DNA of 64,000 bases, from assembly GCA_009829735.1 (NCBI GenBank), contig CM020620.1:7022545-7086544 (forward strand), written 5' to 3'. The stretch is from Pyropia yezoensis. Lineage: Eukaryota > Rhodophyta > Bangiophyceae > Bangiales > Bangiaceae. Position numbers and translations under genes: made by a program. A model generated the notes under the pieces. That model worked only from the letters and a program-made list of their open reading frames with translations, had not been told where the DNA came from and made no database searches. Each line of letters opens with the position of its first letter. The stretch's first letter is position 1. Shown here piece by piece: positions 31,644 through 42,490 of this stretch.

Positions 31644-34019
31644 CCTTAACTCCTCGTTTTCGTGGGGGTCGAACATCGCTTCCCCGACTCCGGGTCGTAG
31701 GGGTAGGAGGGTGTACCCGCGGATCGATGGGGCGCCGGCTGAGCCGTGCTCTCCGTGGGGCATTCCCCGCGGCCGTACCGGGTGCGTTCAGGTTGCCCCC
31801 GCAACTCCGTGTTACCCTTCCTCTTACCCGGTTCCCGCGCTTGGCTGGGTGGCGTCTTTCGGGGTATCCGGGAGAGGAGGTGCCTCCTCAACGGCCAGTA
31901 CCCCTCCCTGCGCCTGCTGCCTGCCCGGTGCGGGTCCGGGTGTCCTGGTGGGATACCATCCAGTGGCTGACTTGAGTTGCGCCGCTCCCCGTCGAGACTC
32001 CTCCCGGATGAGCGGGCATGAAGACACCCGGTGCTGGGGGTCTCCGCACAACATACATCCGGATGTACCAGCCGTGCCGGGGTTCGCGTCGGGGTGGCTC
32101 CATGGCTCCGGGTGACTGCCTCGGGCGCCCGGGTGTCTGCTCCTCGATAGTCCTTGGGTCCTTGAGTCAAGAGGAACATGGACTCCTCAAACCGGTTTGG
32201 CCTGCCCGCAATCTGCGGAGGTGCCTCCGTTCGTGCTGCCCATGTTGGCATGGGTTGATGAGGGTTCCCCGAAGACGGGGAGTACCCTGTGGTCCGTACA
32301 TACGGGACGCGACGCTCGCGCCCTCGCTGACCTGGAACTGGGTCCCAGCAAGGACGATGTACGCCTCCGTAACTTGCTCATCAATCACCGGCGTAGCTAG
32401 TAGCAACAGGTGGCTTCGTTTGTCAACCAGGGGTTCCTCCTCACCCGTGGGGGCGTACTCGGTCGCCACCAGTACTCGTGCGGCCTTAAGTTCCACCTTC
32501 TCATGCCTGGGTGCCGATGTAAGACTGAGCTTGCTCCCCTCACCCTTGGGCTTTGGGGCTAAGGCACACTCCGGGTGAAGCACCCGGTAGGCGTCCCCCA
32601 GTGACTTGCGCATGCGCATCAGTCGACTGAAGATCTTCCGTGCCGTATTGGCCCCCCGTGTGGATATCCGCACGTAGTTGGGTACTCCTGCGAACAAGAA
32701 GGCCCGTAGCTCACCTTCTCCTAGGATTTTTCCCAGCTCGTAATCGAGCTTCTGGATTCGGCGTCCGAACATCTCGTCATCCTCCCAGGACTGGGCGGTG
32801 GCAATGCGAAGGGCCCGGTAATGGTCTTCGCACTTATGCTCTCTGAGGTAGCTGATCAGAAGCTCCTTGAGAATACCACGGTAATCCATGGGGGTGGCTG
32901 CGACCCTCATTCATGGCATCGGGGATGCCTGTCGAAGGATGTCTCGTACCCGTTCATCAACAAAGAATGAGAGAATGTCCAGGGCTAACCCCTCGCTAAC
33001 GAGTGCCTTGTCTGCAGCTGCCTTGAAGCTGGTCAAGAAATCGATGACTGCCCATGGACGTCCGTTCGGGCCTCCGAACATGGCGACTTCCTTCGTGAGG
33101 GTCTGCATGGATCGGATGGCCCGATGCGATTTGTTACGCATCGATTCGGGCACGATAGTAGAACGGTCTTCCAAACGATAACGTTCCGGAAACAGTAGGG
33201 ACCGGAAGACTTCGTTGACAATCGCCGTATCAGCGTCCTGGGCATCCAGTCGCTTGGCCAGTTGGTGAGTGGACTCATCCGACTCCGTGCGCTTAAGTAG
33301 GCTAGAAGAAGCCTGCGCGGTCATGGCCTGAACCAGTGAGGCTGGTACTTCTTGCGTGGTCGCCTCGGGATCCCGAGTCGCTTGACTTCCTCCGTCTTAA
33401 GGATTCTGGGAAAGGGTACCACCCCCTCCGCTGGCGGATTCTGCTCCGGCGTAAGTATCCGCCGGGGTGTATCCGCCGCGTCCGCTCCGGGTACTCCGGG
33501 GGCGCATCGCTCCGTGTGGCTCCGTTCCAACTCGACTGACGAGGCGGATCCATAACCCACCGAGTCCGGGGGTTGCCCGGTAGTCACTGTGCCGGGGTCA
33601 AATCCTGTGGATTCAGAATGGAGTCCCGCCGGCTCACATCGTACCGGTGTAGGTGAAATACGACGGGGTTCCGTCGTGTGTTTTGTTGACATCAACATTG
33701 CCATTGCGTCCTCCGTTCACTCTTGACGGCCGTCGAGTCCGGAGAACCGAGCCTCGATGCGAGCCAGCGATGCCATCAAGAAATCTTCTGGTGAAGGTGG
33801 AGGCGGAGTGATCTCCGCCGGCGACACTCGAGGTGGGCCTCCGCGCCCTGCCGTCAAAGCCGTACTGAACGTCGATACGGCACCGGATGGCATTGGCGTC
33901 TCAATGTTGTCGATCGGGGTACCGGTACCGGTTTCCGTGATCGCCTCCGGGATCGGTGTCGACCCCGATCCGTCATCTTGAGTGGTTCCCATCTCTTGCG
34001 TAAACATCGTCACAATCAT
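31644..34019 (-). mobile_element. Ty3/Gypsy gag fragment (element Y)
   Basis: This is a minus-strand gag from 34019 leftward. It has an N-terminal disordered part, the capsid-like region (IDFLTSFKAAADKALVSEG, ILSFFVDERVRDILRQ, RRIQKLDYELGKILGEGELR) and a CCHC zinc knuckle (CMLCGDPQHRVSSCP, around 32000-32055). It is broken in several places. Its left edge coincides with the end of the element X LTR. Bases 34020-34198 may be its untranslated leader. It could be the gag of the RT relic at 25235-26541, with element X between them. Confidence 0.75.
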
Positions 34020-34198
34020 TCAACAGACGTACTGGTCACCACGAAAAAGAAAGCGAGGGAGTAGGTTGGGAGACGTAATTAACTCAACACAGTCACACGT
34101 AACACTCAACAGAGTCAACAGATAGCAAGACCACGAATACAAGAAAAGGACCGACTCCCCATCCGTGTGCAAGGGCCGAAGACGGCGTCACCCCTAGG

Positions 34199-35188
34199 GT
34201 GACGAAAATACAGTTTCACGACCACGTCTACCGTGCCTTCCGACTTCCAGTGGACATCGTCTGCGACCGAGACCGGATTTTTATGTCCCAGTTTTGGCGC
34301 AGACTACTGGACAAGATCGATGTCAAACTTCTGCCATCCTCATCTTATCACCCCCAGACGGACTGCCAGCCCGAAGTCATGAACAAGAAGATCGAAGAAA
34401 TCCACCGATGCTTTGTGGACCACAACCAGAGCAATTGGGACATGTATCTTACGAACGTGGAAGTCGCTTGCAACCACTTCATCCACTCTGTGACAACCTA
34501 CTCCCCATTCTTCCTGACGCACGGCTACGAGCCCAACGTCGTACCATTTAACACCCTGAGAAACTCTATCGAAAACGTGCCCGCACTTTCAGCGTGGCTG
34601 ACCGCTCTCCGATCGGCACACAAGACCGCTGCTGACGCCATCCGCAAGGCCAACGTTTATCGCTCTGAGTACGCCAACAAGTCAAGGAGGGACACCCACA
34701 TCCATCTCGGCGACCTCGTCATGCTGAGGGCAAAGAGCCTCATGCCTTATTCTCTTCAAAGGGTCAGGAAGCTCATGCCAAAATACTCCGGTCCGTACAA
34801 GGTCACTGAGGCTGTAACACCTGTCACGTTTCGACTTGATTGACCTCAAGCGGTGCGGGATCGCAAGGTTCACAACGCCTTCCATGCTAGCATGCTCAAG
34901 CTCTACCAATTCGACGCACGGTTCGGGCGCTCCCCGGACCCGCCCCCTCCGCTTGCTCTCGCCGAAGGTTCTGAATCGCACGAGATCGAACGCGTGCTCC
35001 AACATCGTACGCGTCGCGGTCGCTCGCAGTACTTGGCTAAGTGGAAAAGCTACCACGACACCAAGAACTCATGGGTTTCCGCACGAGACCTCGATGCTCC
35101 CGAGCTCCTGGCGGCCTTCCACCGCACGACACGGGTTTACGGGGGTGGAGGTGTAAAGACTAAATCCTTGCGGCGCAATCCCTCCTGA
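34199..35188 (+). mobile_element. Chromovirus integrase-chromodomain fragment, second family
   Basis: This is plus-strand coding sequence for the integrase core (VDIVCDRDRIFMSQFW, SSSYHPQTD), the GPY/F-like module (MPKYSGPYKVTEAV) and a chromodomain (QYLAKWKSYHDTKNSWV). It has a different sequence from the other integrases here, so it is a separate family. It is truncated on the left and a fossil with a small number of breaks. No LTR is recognised at either side, and no antisense frame follows. Confidence 0.82.
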
Positions 35189-35459
35189 CGCGCTCAGAAT
35201 TACCCACGGACCGGCGGGTTAAAGCTCAGCGAACAACCACGGGTTGTCAGGCTTCGGCCGTGGCCGAGCGGGTTTCTGCGCCCTCTTTTGATCTTAAACA
35301 TCCAACATTCAACTCCACTAGTCCCTCTGATGACAATGCACCACGACGCTGGCGGCTCTACGTTGAGGCCAACAATGTACGAGGACACGACAACGTTGCA
35401 AGGCGGCGTGTCAATGCGGCCGACACCGAGACGGCTTTACATCGAGTGTGGAGCCCTTT
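35189..35459. other. Short spacer after the chromovirus fragment
   Basis: Nothing recognised. It may contain the 3' end of the preceding element. Confidence 0.4.
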
Positions 35460-35625
35460 GCCCAGGGCCTCCATTCGAGGCTCCCGTCCCAGGCCTCTAT
35501 AGAGGGCCAACATTATAGGCCTCCATTCGAGGCCTCCATCCAGGGCCTCTATCTGGGGCCTCCATTTGGAGCGTCCATTCGGGGCCTCCATCCGAGGCTG
35601 CCATCCGGACCAATCGGAGACCGCC
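35460..35625 (+). repeat. Degenerate 12-13 bp minisatellite
   Basis: Units close to GGCCTCCATYCGA are repeated about ten times with variable spacing immediately before the first 469-bp LTR. Both strands stay open across it because of the repeat. Confidence 0.7.
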
Positions 35626-35646
35626 ATCCGTGGTTCCAGAGGGTCC

Positions 35647-36115
35647 TGTGGCAGAACTGGCCCCACGCAGGGGGGCAGAGCGCGCCATACTGGGGCGGGG
35701 GACAACTGGTCTGACCCGTTCCTTCCTTTTGCATTTGATCTCGACTTTCCCTAAGTCAGGGATACTTTGCTTGATAGTGAATCCAACATGGATTTGAGGG
35801 TTTCTGCATTTTCTCGTCTTGAATTTTCATGTGGCCCGGTGGGCAGGTGCTGGGGTGGGAGATTCTGAGTGGCGAGATTCTGAGTGGACCCTGGGGGGAT
35901 AAGGGGAGGGACAGCGGGGCTTGGCCCTGCGTCCCCGTCCCGACTAAGAAACTGTTGGACCACACACCATCCTCTTGTTTGTCCGTGGGGGGTTTGCCCC
36001 ACAACAGGGACAGAGTGTGTGCGACTTGCACTTCTTCCGGTTCCCCCGACACGGGAGGCAGCCCTTGCACACCGCCCCAACTTGGGTGCCGTGTGTGCAA
36101 GTGGTTTTTGCCACA
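35647..36115 (+). repeat. 469-bp LTR, copy 1
   Basis: It runs from TGTGGCA to TGCCACA, the same length as copies 2 and 3. The first about 110 bases are strongly diverged; the rest is very similar to the other copies. Confidence 0.8.
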
Positions 36116-36117
36116 TT

Positions 36118-36134
36118 TGGTGGAGCAGCAGGGG
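36118..36134 (+). promoter_or_regulatory. Primer binding site
   Basis: TGGTGGAGCAGCAGGGG starts two bases after the LTR, as expected for a site complementary to a tRNA 3' end ending in CCA. The same sequence follows LTR copy 2 and the LTR end at 42964. Confidence 0.65.
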
Positions 36135-36989
36135 ACAGAGGTGAACTTTACCTCCGGGTGCACCCGGGTGTAGGGGGCCCTCTGTCTCAGAGGAACGGTG
36201 GTCTTGGACTGTGTCGTGTGGATCGTTAGCCAACACGGCTGGATCGGACCCTCCGTCGTCCGGGGAGTACACGGATGACGCACGTGCTCCAGTGCCATTG
36301 AATACTGGTGAGACACAGGTGGGTTTACCTGGGGTCGCAGAAGGACTGGAGGTCCCTCAAGGTAGGTGTACCTGGGGTCCCAGAGGGACTAGAGGTCCCT
36401 CGAGCCAGCAGGACTGGGAGTATGGGCGGGCAACTCGCCACCCCGACTCAGTCGGGAGTTCATTCGGGTGACACCCCCGATGATGGTGGGCCGAAGTCCG
36501 GCCACCGGGTGGTACACTCAAAGGGAACGTCCCAAGGTGAGGGGACTGTCCCCGCGGGACCCACTCGGGTTGGAGCCAAGTTTGGCATGGAGCCATCGCC
36601 AACTTGGGTTTCGGAGGACGGCGGACCTCCGTTGGTCGGTGATGAGCTCGCGCCCGTGCCCTCGGTTGAGACCCCTGAGGATCGTGGTTTCCCCTCAGGT
36701 GGACTCCCGGAGGTTGACCGAGACTGAATTGGAGTCGAGAACCCTCTCCTGGCGAACTCTTTCCGTCGGGAGGCGACCGAAGTGTTGCGGCAGGCTTTGC
36801 CGGAACTGGTGCTCACGATGACAAATACCATCTTGAACCAGATTGTGGCGAGTTTGCCTCATGGTCTCAATGTCCAGACCGGAGGGGGGCTCTCGAGCCC
36901 GCAGACGCAGGGAACACTTCACCCTTCGCCTGTATCGGGGCGTCCCGAACAAGGACCAACCCCTGTGACTCCCAACTTGGGAACCACCG

Positions 36990-37147
36990 GTGTGGCGTTA
37001 TGAGCCCTTGGGACCGCTGGAACCCGGGAGACTGACTTGGGACCTAGCTGGCAGCGTTGCGTCGAACCACGCGCTGGCCGGGGATCCCTGCATCGGTGGC
37101 CCGGGGCCGAGGCGACACGCCCGGTGCCCTGCTTGGTCACCCGGAGC
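36990..37147 (+). repeat. Repeat Z, copy 1
   Basis: About 160 bp containing GGAACCCGGGAGACTGACTT and GCATCGGTGGCCCGGGG recurs in the same orientation at 42325-42490, on the other side of element 2. Identity is about 90% by eye. Confidence 0.75.
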
Positions 37148-37260
37148 GGTGCACTTGGAGGGGGCCAGGAGACGGCGTAACCCGCCACGTCGAGAGCGGG
37201 CACGAACAAAGATCATGAGGGAGGGGAGGGGAAGAGGAAGGACTTGGTGCGGGTGCGCAG

Positions 37261-37729
37261 TGTGGCAGTATTGACCCCCAGGTAAGGGGGCAACACGTGC
37301 CATGCAAGGGGCGGCAGGCCACTAGCCTGATCCGTTCCTCCCCCTGCATTTGGGTCCATATTCCCTAAGTTTCGGATAGTTAGCTTAGTAGCAAATCCAA
37401 CTTGGATTTGAGGGTTTTCTGCATTTATCGTCTTGAATTTTCGTGTGGCCCGGTGGGCAGGTGCTGGGGTGGGAGATTCTGAGTGGCGAGATTCTGAGCG
37501 GACCCTGGGGGGATAAGGGGAGGGACAGCGGGGCTTGGCCCTGCGTCCCCGTCCCGACTAAGAAACTGTTGGACCACACACCATCCTCTTGTTTGTCCGT
37601 GGGGGGTTTGCCCCACAACAGGGACAGAGTGTGTGCGACTTGCACTTCTTCCGGTTCCCCCGACACGGGAGGCAGCCCTTGCACACCGCCCCAACTTGGG
37701 TGCCGTGTGTGCAAGTGGTTTTTGCCACA
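37261..37729 (+). repeat. 5' LTR of element 2 (469 bp)
   Basis: It runs from TGTGGCA to TGCCACA and is followed by the primer binding site at 37732-37748 (TGGTGGAGCAGCAGGGG). Confidence 0.88.
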
Positions 37730-38419
37730 TTTGGTGGAGCAGCAGGGGACAGAGGTGAACTTTACCTCCGGGTGCACCCGGGTGTAGGGGGCCCTCTGTC
37801 TCAGAGGAACGGTGGTCTTGGACTGTGTCGTGTGGATCGTTAGCCAACACGGCTGGATCGGACCTCCCGACGTTTGGGAAACTCTCCGGTGACGACTTTA
37901 CTCCGGCGCCTTTGAATACTGGCCAGACACAGGGTGTACCTGGGGTCGCGGAGGTGCTAGAGGCACTCCAGCCAGCAGGGCCGTGGGTATCGGTGCGGGC
38001 GGTATGCCACCCCGAACCAGTCGGGTGTTCACTCTGAGGGTCTTCCTCGGACCGGTGGTTCGCACTTCGGCCACCGGGTGGTACACTCAAAGGGAACGTC
38101 CCAAGGTGAGAGGACTGTCCCCGCGAGATCCACTCGGGTTGGATTCAACTTCGGCATAGAGCCGTCGCCAACTAGGCGGGTGGAGGACGGCGGACCTTCA
38201 CTCGTCGGTGATGGGCTCGAGCCTGTGACAGGGGTCGTAGCAAGTTGCTACCCCCGCCACCCTCAAAGAAAGTATATTTGATCGGGAGCCAAGTTCGGCT
38301 ATATCGACCAACATGAGGGACCGGCAGTAGCGGTCACCCTCAACGCGGGCGCGAGTAGCGACCCGAAGTCCGGAAAGGAGAAGCACCAAGCCAAGTCGGC
38401 CGCCTCTCCTCGTCCCCAT

Positions 38420-39415
38420 GTGAACATGGAGGGTGTTCCACCCAGGTTGAGGGTTCAAGTTGAACGCCTCTTGGACCAATATCACAAGTTGTGGGATGGT
38501 CAGTTGGGACTCATGAGAGCCACCCAACACCGGATCGAGTTGAAACCCGGTGTACCCCCTATACGCCAACAACCGTATAGGGGAGGGCCCCGTTCAAGGG
38601 CCCTCGTTAAGGAGCGCTTCAACAAAACTATTGTTAGGCAGCTGCGCCACTATGTGAGTGAGCTTGTGAAAATGTGGGACCAATACATTTCTATTCTTAC
38701 CACTGCCTACAATTCGCAGGTTCACTCATCTACCGGGGAAGTACCCCTCGCTTTTGTGACCCCCCGTCGCGTGCGGTCTATTGCCGTGCGGCGGCCGCTC
38801 CCAACTAGGGAGGATGGCGGCAGTACGCCTACTCCTACTGAGAGTAAGGCGGAGTTCGCTGCTAGGCTTGAAAACCTCATCCCTAAAGTCAGGGCTGAGA
38901 TGGACAAAGGACAAAAGCGCTACAAGCGTACCTTTGACAAAAAGGTGCGCAACGCTAAGTATGTCCCCGAACAGGGTGACTGGGTGCTGGTTCACTCACA
39001 CACCCCAACTGGGGGTAAGTTGGTATTCCAGACGAAGGGGCCGTACCAGGTCCTTCGTACTGATGGGCGGCGCTTCACCATCGAAAGTGACGATGGGGTC
39101 CGCACAGTGAACGGACAGGAAGTGGTCAAAGTTGCACCACCGCCTGCAGGCGACCCAGCTTGGGCGCGTGCTTTGGAAGCGTGGCGCCTCCCCTCACTGC
39201 CTGCGGCCAAACAGGGCCCGCAGGAGTACGTGTTCGATAAGTTCATCGACCACGGATGGGATGAGGATACTGACCGCCTCATGTTGAGGGTGCGTTGGTT
39301 TGGCTACCAAGCCAAGGATGATACGTGGGAGTATGTGGAGGACCTTCCCGCTGAGAAGGTCCGGGCGTACTGTGCCCGGAATGAGATAGACCCTAACAGC
39401 CCTCCCTCAACGTGA
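38420..39415 (+). mobile_element. Pol remnant of element 2
   Basis: This open frame of 331 codons combines the N-terminal edge of RT with the C-terminal third of integrase (RFNKTIVRQLRHYV, GDWVLVHSH, GPYQVL) and a chromodomain (residues about 270-320). It is what remains after a large internal deletion and cannot encode a polymerase. A chromodomain usually steers integration to marked chromatin. Confidence 0.8.
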
Positions 39416-39526
39416 GGGAGGGCCGAGCAACAGTGCCAAGAGAGTGCTTCAAGTCGAAGTGGTACGCAGAGTGGCTTTTAACTACAGCCCTAACCCTCAC
39501 ACTCTCACAACAAAGGCAGCTGCCAA

Positions 39527-41467
39527 CTAGGCACGCATGCTAGACTCTCCCACTCCACGGCCCTCGCCCTCACGTGGAGGCGAGCGGCGAGACCCACGCC
39601 GATAACGGTCTCCACTCGTTGGAAGGGGCGGCGGCTCCAAGTCGGAACCGTCGCGCCATTCACGGTCGCGCAAGTGGCGCCGACCGTGGCTACTCTTCTG
39701 CCTGGTCTTGCGCGCAAGTTTGCGACGCAGACGCTGGACAGACTCCGTCTCCGACGGGGTAGAGGACTCCGAGACGGAGTAGGACAACTCGTCTTCCGAC
39801 GCGGAGGGAGAGCGCCGCGAGTGTCGGCGACGACGGCGAGGAGGCGAGTATGCCCGGCTCGCGCGACGTTTGCCACGCCCAAGTGGGGCTGGCTGGGGCA
39901 TAATAGCCCCAATGCGAGCCAACTCGGCTGTCATAAACTCCGCCACCGACTCGCAACTCGCGGTCGCCACTGCAGTACGAACACGCTCCTCAAGTTGAGG
40001 AGTCTCGGAACTTTGGAGGGTTGCGGTCGACGCGGCCAACCAGGAAATGGTGCGCACCGTGGTGATCATCATCTCTGAGGTTAGAGGCGTGGGCGGTAAC
40101 ACCAACTTGGGGTATACCGTCAGGAGGGTGGCCCCCAAGTTGGGGGACACCGGGGTGGACGACTCAACGGCCACGCTAATCGGGATGTTCCCGTGAGGCT
40201 GGAAAGGAACAGGAGGAAGCGGAGGGGCACGCCGAGGTGGCGGTACCCGGGTGTAACTGCGACCCCGACTTGGGGCCCCCGCAGTGGGTTGAGTCATGTG
40301 GTCATCATAGGACGGCACGGCCATAACTATGGGCTTGTCCGGGGGTGGCGCAGTGTGGCGATCCACCTCCGGGGCATACGGGTAGTCCCCGATGCCCAAC
40401 CCCTCTCGTAGGACCACACGGCCGTCGTGAAGTTCACGAGCGACCCACACGAACTGGCGGAGTGCGCCATCGTCCTTTGGCCCACGAGTGGGGCGGCGCA
40501 ACTTGTGCTCAATGCTCTGCCACTCGATGAACTTGTGGAGGCGGAGCATCTCCTCAAGTAGAGTGAGTTGTCCTGATGAGCACCCCTCAGCAACTAGCTG
40601 AGGGGTGAGCTGTTCCAAACCTCGGATGAGCCGGAGGGGGAGATGCCAGAGCATCCCCCGCCGCTGAACACAAGACACCCAGGTCGACTTGACCTCGAGG
40701 AGCCACTGGGTGGCCAACATGGCCCACACCAGGTGATCAGGGCCAGCCGTCAACATGACGGAGCCGAAGTGGTCAAGCAACCGTGGCAGCAACGCCGGGA
40801 ACCCGTAGGGGACCTCAACTTGAGGCCACCACTCGGGCTTCTTCGGATAGTACTGCTCCTTGCTGGCAGCAGACTGTTGAGGAAACTCAAGTTGAGCCGA
40901 GGTCACCAAGTAGGGACCTCGCCGGAAGTCTTTCTCCATCCGCACATCAAAGTGATGAGTGTGCGGATCGGCCTCGTGGAGGTACGGGGGGCGAGTTGCC
41001 ACCGCGTCCCAAGTAAGGGTCGTCAAGTCGCCGGGACCCGGGATAGTTCCCCCGCGGTCCACCATGGCCTTGGCACGCTGAACGTCCTCAACCTCCTCAT
41101 CGTCCAGGAAGGCAAACTGATCCGTCCTGAAGCCGGCAGGGAACCCGACCCTACGGGGATACTTCTCCCGTAGGCGGTCCCATACCCGACCCATCGCTGC
41201 GCCAAGTCGGCCACAGCGAAGAACAGTCAACCCCTCCTCATAGAGAGGCCAAGCGGGGTAAAACCACCGCCCCAAGGCCTCACGCGGGACAACTTGTCCC
41301 GCCTCCGGGGGAGACCCCACCGTCAACCCAAAGCCGGGTGACGCGGGAGTCCCATCCCCCGGAGTGATCGCGGAGCCCCCGCCGGAAGTCCCGGCGGGTG
41401 CTGCACCGTAGGTGGTGTCCTCCAGTCGCTCATCTAGAGAGTCCGTCTCCACTCCCGGGGTCGCCAT
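39527..41467 (-). CDS. Antisense ORF of element 2 (aORF2), 646 residues, unknown function
   Basis: An uninterrupted frame starts at the ATG at 41467 in a strong context (GCCATGGCG). It lies between integrase and 3' LTR and converges on the integrase across a 111-bp spacer. After a Gly/Ser-rich start come a folded-looking region (LGRWFYPAWPLYEEGL, REKYPRRVGFPAGF) and a block with DHFGSV, then 37 residues, then HLPLRLIRGL. A helical segment (LTLLEEMLRLHKFIEW) follows. The last about 110 residues are Arg/Ser-rich (SPPRRRRRHSRRSPS, RRKLARKTRQK), like an RS-type or nuclear-targeting tail. No known domain is recognised. The FGSV...HLP block matches aORF1 of element X. The frame is open although the element's polymerase genes are gone. 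The 338 bp between its ATG and the LTR would hold its promoter. Confidence 0.65.
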   Translation of the reverse strand: MATPGVETDSLDERLEDTTYGAAPAGTSGGGSAITPGDGTPASPGFGLTVGSPPEAGQVVPREALGRWFYPAWPLYEEGLTVLRCGRLGAAMGRVWDRLREKYPRRVGFPAGFRTDQFAFLDDEEVEDVQRAKAMVDRGGTIPGPGDLTTLTWDAVATRPPYLHEADPHTHHFDVRMEKDFRRGPYLVTSAQLEFPQQSAASKEQYYPKKPEWWPQVEVPYGFPALLPRLLDHFGSVMLTAGPDHLVWAMLATQWLLEVKSTWVSCVQRRGMLWHLPLRLIRGLEQLTPQLVAEGCSSGQLTLLEEMLRLHKFIEWQSIEHKLRRPTRGPKDDGALRQFVWVARELHDGRVVLREGLGIGDYPYAPEVDRHTAPPPDKPIVMAVPSYDDHMTQPTAGAPSRGRSYTRVPPPRRAPPLPPVPFQPHGNIPISVAVESSTPVSPNLGATLLTVYPKLVLPPTPLTSEMMITTVRTISWLAASTATLQSSETPQLEERVRTAVATASCESVAEFMTAELARIGAIMPQPAPLGRGKRRASRAYSPPRRRRRHSRRSPSASEDELSYSVSESSTPSETESVQRLRRKLARKTRQKSSHGRRHLRDREWRDGSDLEPPPLPTSGDRYRRGSRRSPPREGEGRGVGESSMRA

Positions 41468-41805
41468 GGCTCTCCCCAAGTTGGGGAGAGACGCTCTGGC
41501 TATCGCGGCACGAGACCCGCCTCGAGTTGAGGGGGACTCGGATCGTGGGTATACGGGTGGCCTCCCCAGCGTGGGGCGGCCCAGTGGAAGGTGAAGGGGA
41601 GGTGGTGGTAATGGTGAAGTGTGAACTGAGGAGAGCAAGCTGCCGAGTGGGCAAGCTTGAGGAGAGGGGCGGTCAACGTGACCGCCTCCACATCAGTGTT
41701 ACGTACTCGATGGGGGACAGCAAGTCGCGCCCCCAACGCCGAGACGTGCGTTTACGCACCCCCTCACAGGGCCGACCGGGTCGGTCGGAACTGAGGAGAG
41801 GGGAG

Positions 41806-42274
41806 TGTGGCAGTATTGACCCCCAGGTAGGGGGGCAACACGTGCCATGCAAGGGGCGGCAGGCCACTAGCCTGATCCGTTCCTCCCCCTGCATTTGGGT
41901 CCATATTCCCTAAGTTTGGGATAGTTAGCTTAGTAGTAAATCCAACTCGGATTTGAGGGTTTTCTGCATTTATCGTCTTGAATTTTCGTGTGGCCCGGTG
42001 GGCAGGTGCTGGGGTGGGAGATTCTGAGTGGCGAGATTCTGAGCGGACCCTGGGGGGATAAGGGGAGGGACAGCGGGGCTTGGCCCTGCGTCCCCGTCCC
42101 GACTAAGAAACTGTTGGACCACACACCATCCTCTTGTTTGTTCGTGGGGGGTTTGCCCCACAACAGGGACAGAGTGTGTGCGACTTCCACTTCTTCCGGT
42201 TCCCCCGACACGGGAGGCAGCCCTTGCACACCGCCCCAACTTGGGTGCCGTGTGTGCATGTGGTTTTTGCCACA
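41806..42274 (+). repeat. 3' LTR of element 2 (469 bp)
   Basis: It is preceded by the purine stretch CTGAGGAGAGGGGAG and runs TGTGGCA to TGCCACA. It is nearly identical to the 5' LTR. Confidence 0.88.
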
Positions 42275-42324
42275 CGCGGGAGCGAAGGTGTGCAGAACGG
42301 TCGCGGCGAGAAGGTGGCCACTGT

Positions 42325-42490
42325 GACGTTCTGAGCCCCTGGCACCGTTGGAACCCGGGAGACTGACTTGGGACCCGGCTGGCAGCGTTACGTGGAACCA
42401 CGCGCTGGCCAAAGATCCCTGCATCGGTGGCCCGGGGCAGCGGCGACACGCCCGGTGCCCTGATTGGTCACCCGAAGCGGTGGACTTGCC
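42325..42490 (+). repeat. Repeat Z, copy 2
   Basis: This is a direct repeat of 36990-37147. It lies about 50 bp outside the 3' LTR of element 2, whereas copy 1 lies about 115 bp outside the 5' LTR. Confidence 0.75.

Larger units (their letters stand above)
35647..36985 (+). mobile_element. LTR relic: 5' LTR plus gag leader
   Basis: It contains LTR copy 1 (35647-36115), a primer-binding-site-like sequence (36118-36134) and about 850 bp of internal sequence. That internal part matches the start of element 2 (37730-38220) with moderate divergence, then extends past the point where element 2 is deleted. It ends in a gag-like N-terminal segment. No 3' LTR lies downstream before element 2. It is a broken fossil, older than element 2 judging by the LTR divergence. 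Confidence 0.7.
37261..42274 (+). mobile_element. Element 2: LTR-bounded, internally deleted Ty3/Gypsy element with antisense frame
   Basis: The order is 5' LTR (37261-37729), primer binding site (37732-37748), leader and damaged gag region, pol remnant (38420-39415, +), antisense frame (39527-41467, -), polypurine stretch (41791-41805) and 3' LTR (41806-42274). The pol remnant runs from the RT start (RATQHRIELKPGVPPIRQQP) straight into the integrase C-terminal part and chromodomain (MLRVRWFGYQAKDDTWE). Most of RT, RNase H and the integrase core are absent. The two LTRs differ at only about 7-10 of 469 positions by eye, so the insertion is relatively recent. Flanking 5-mers CGCAG and CGCGG are a near-matching target duplication. 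It is non-autonomous as it stands. Confidence 0.85.

Noticed and set aside
35829-37787. Cys-rich 114-codon frame seen in identical copies in LTRs 1 and 2
   Set aside because: It lies inside the 469-bp LTR and primer-site region and is duplicated only because the LTR is. There is no evidence of a protein.
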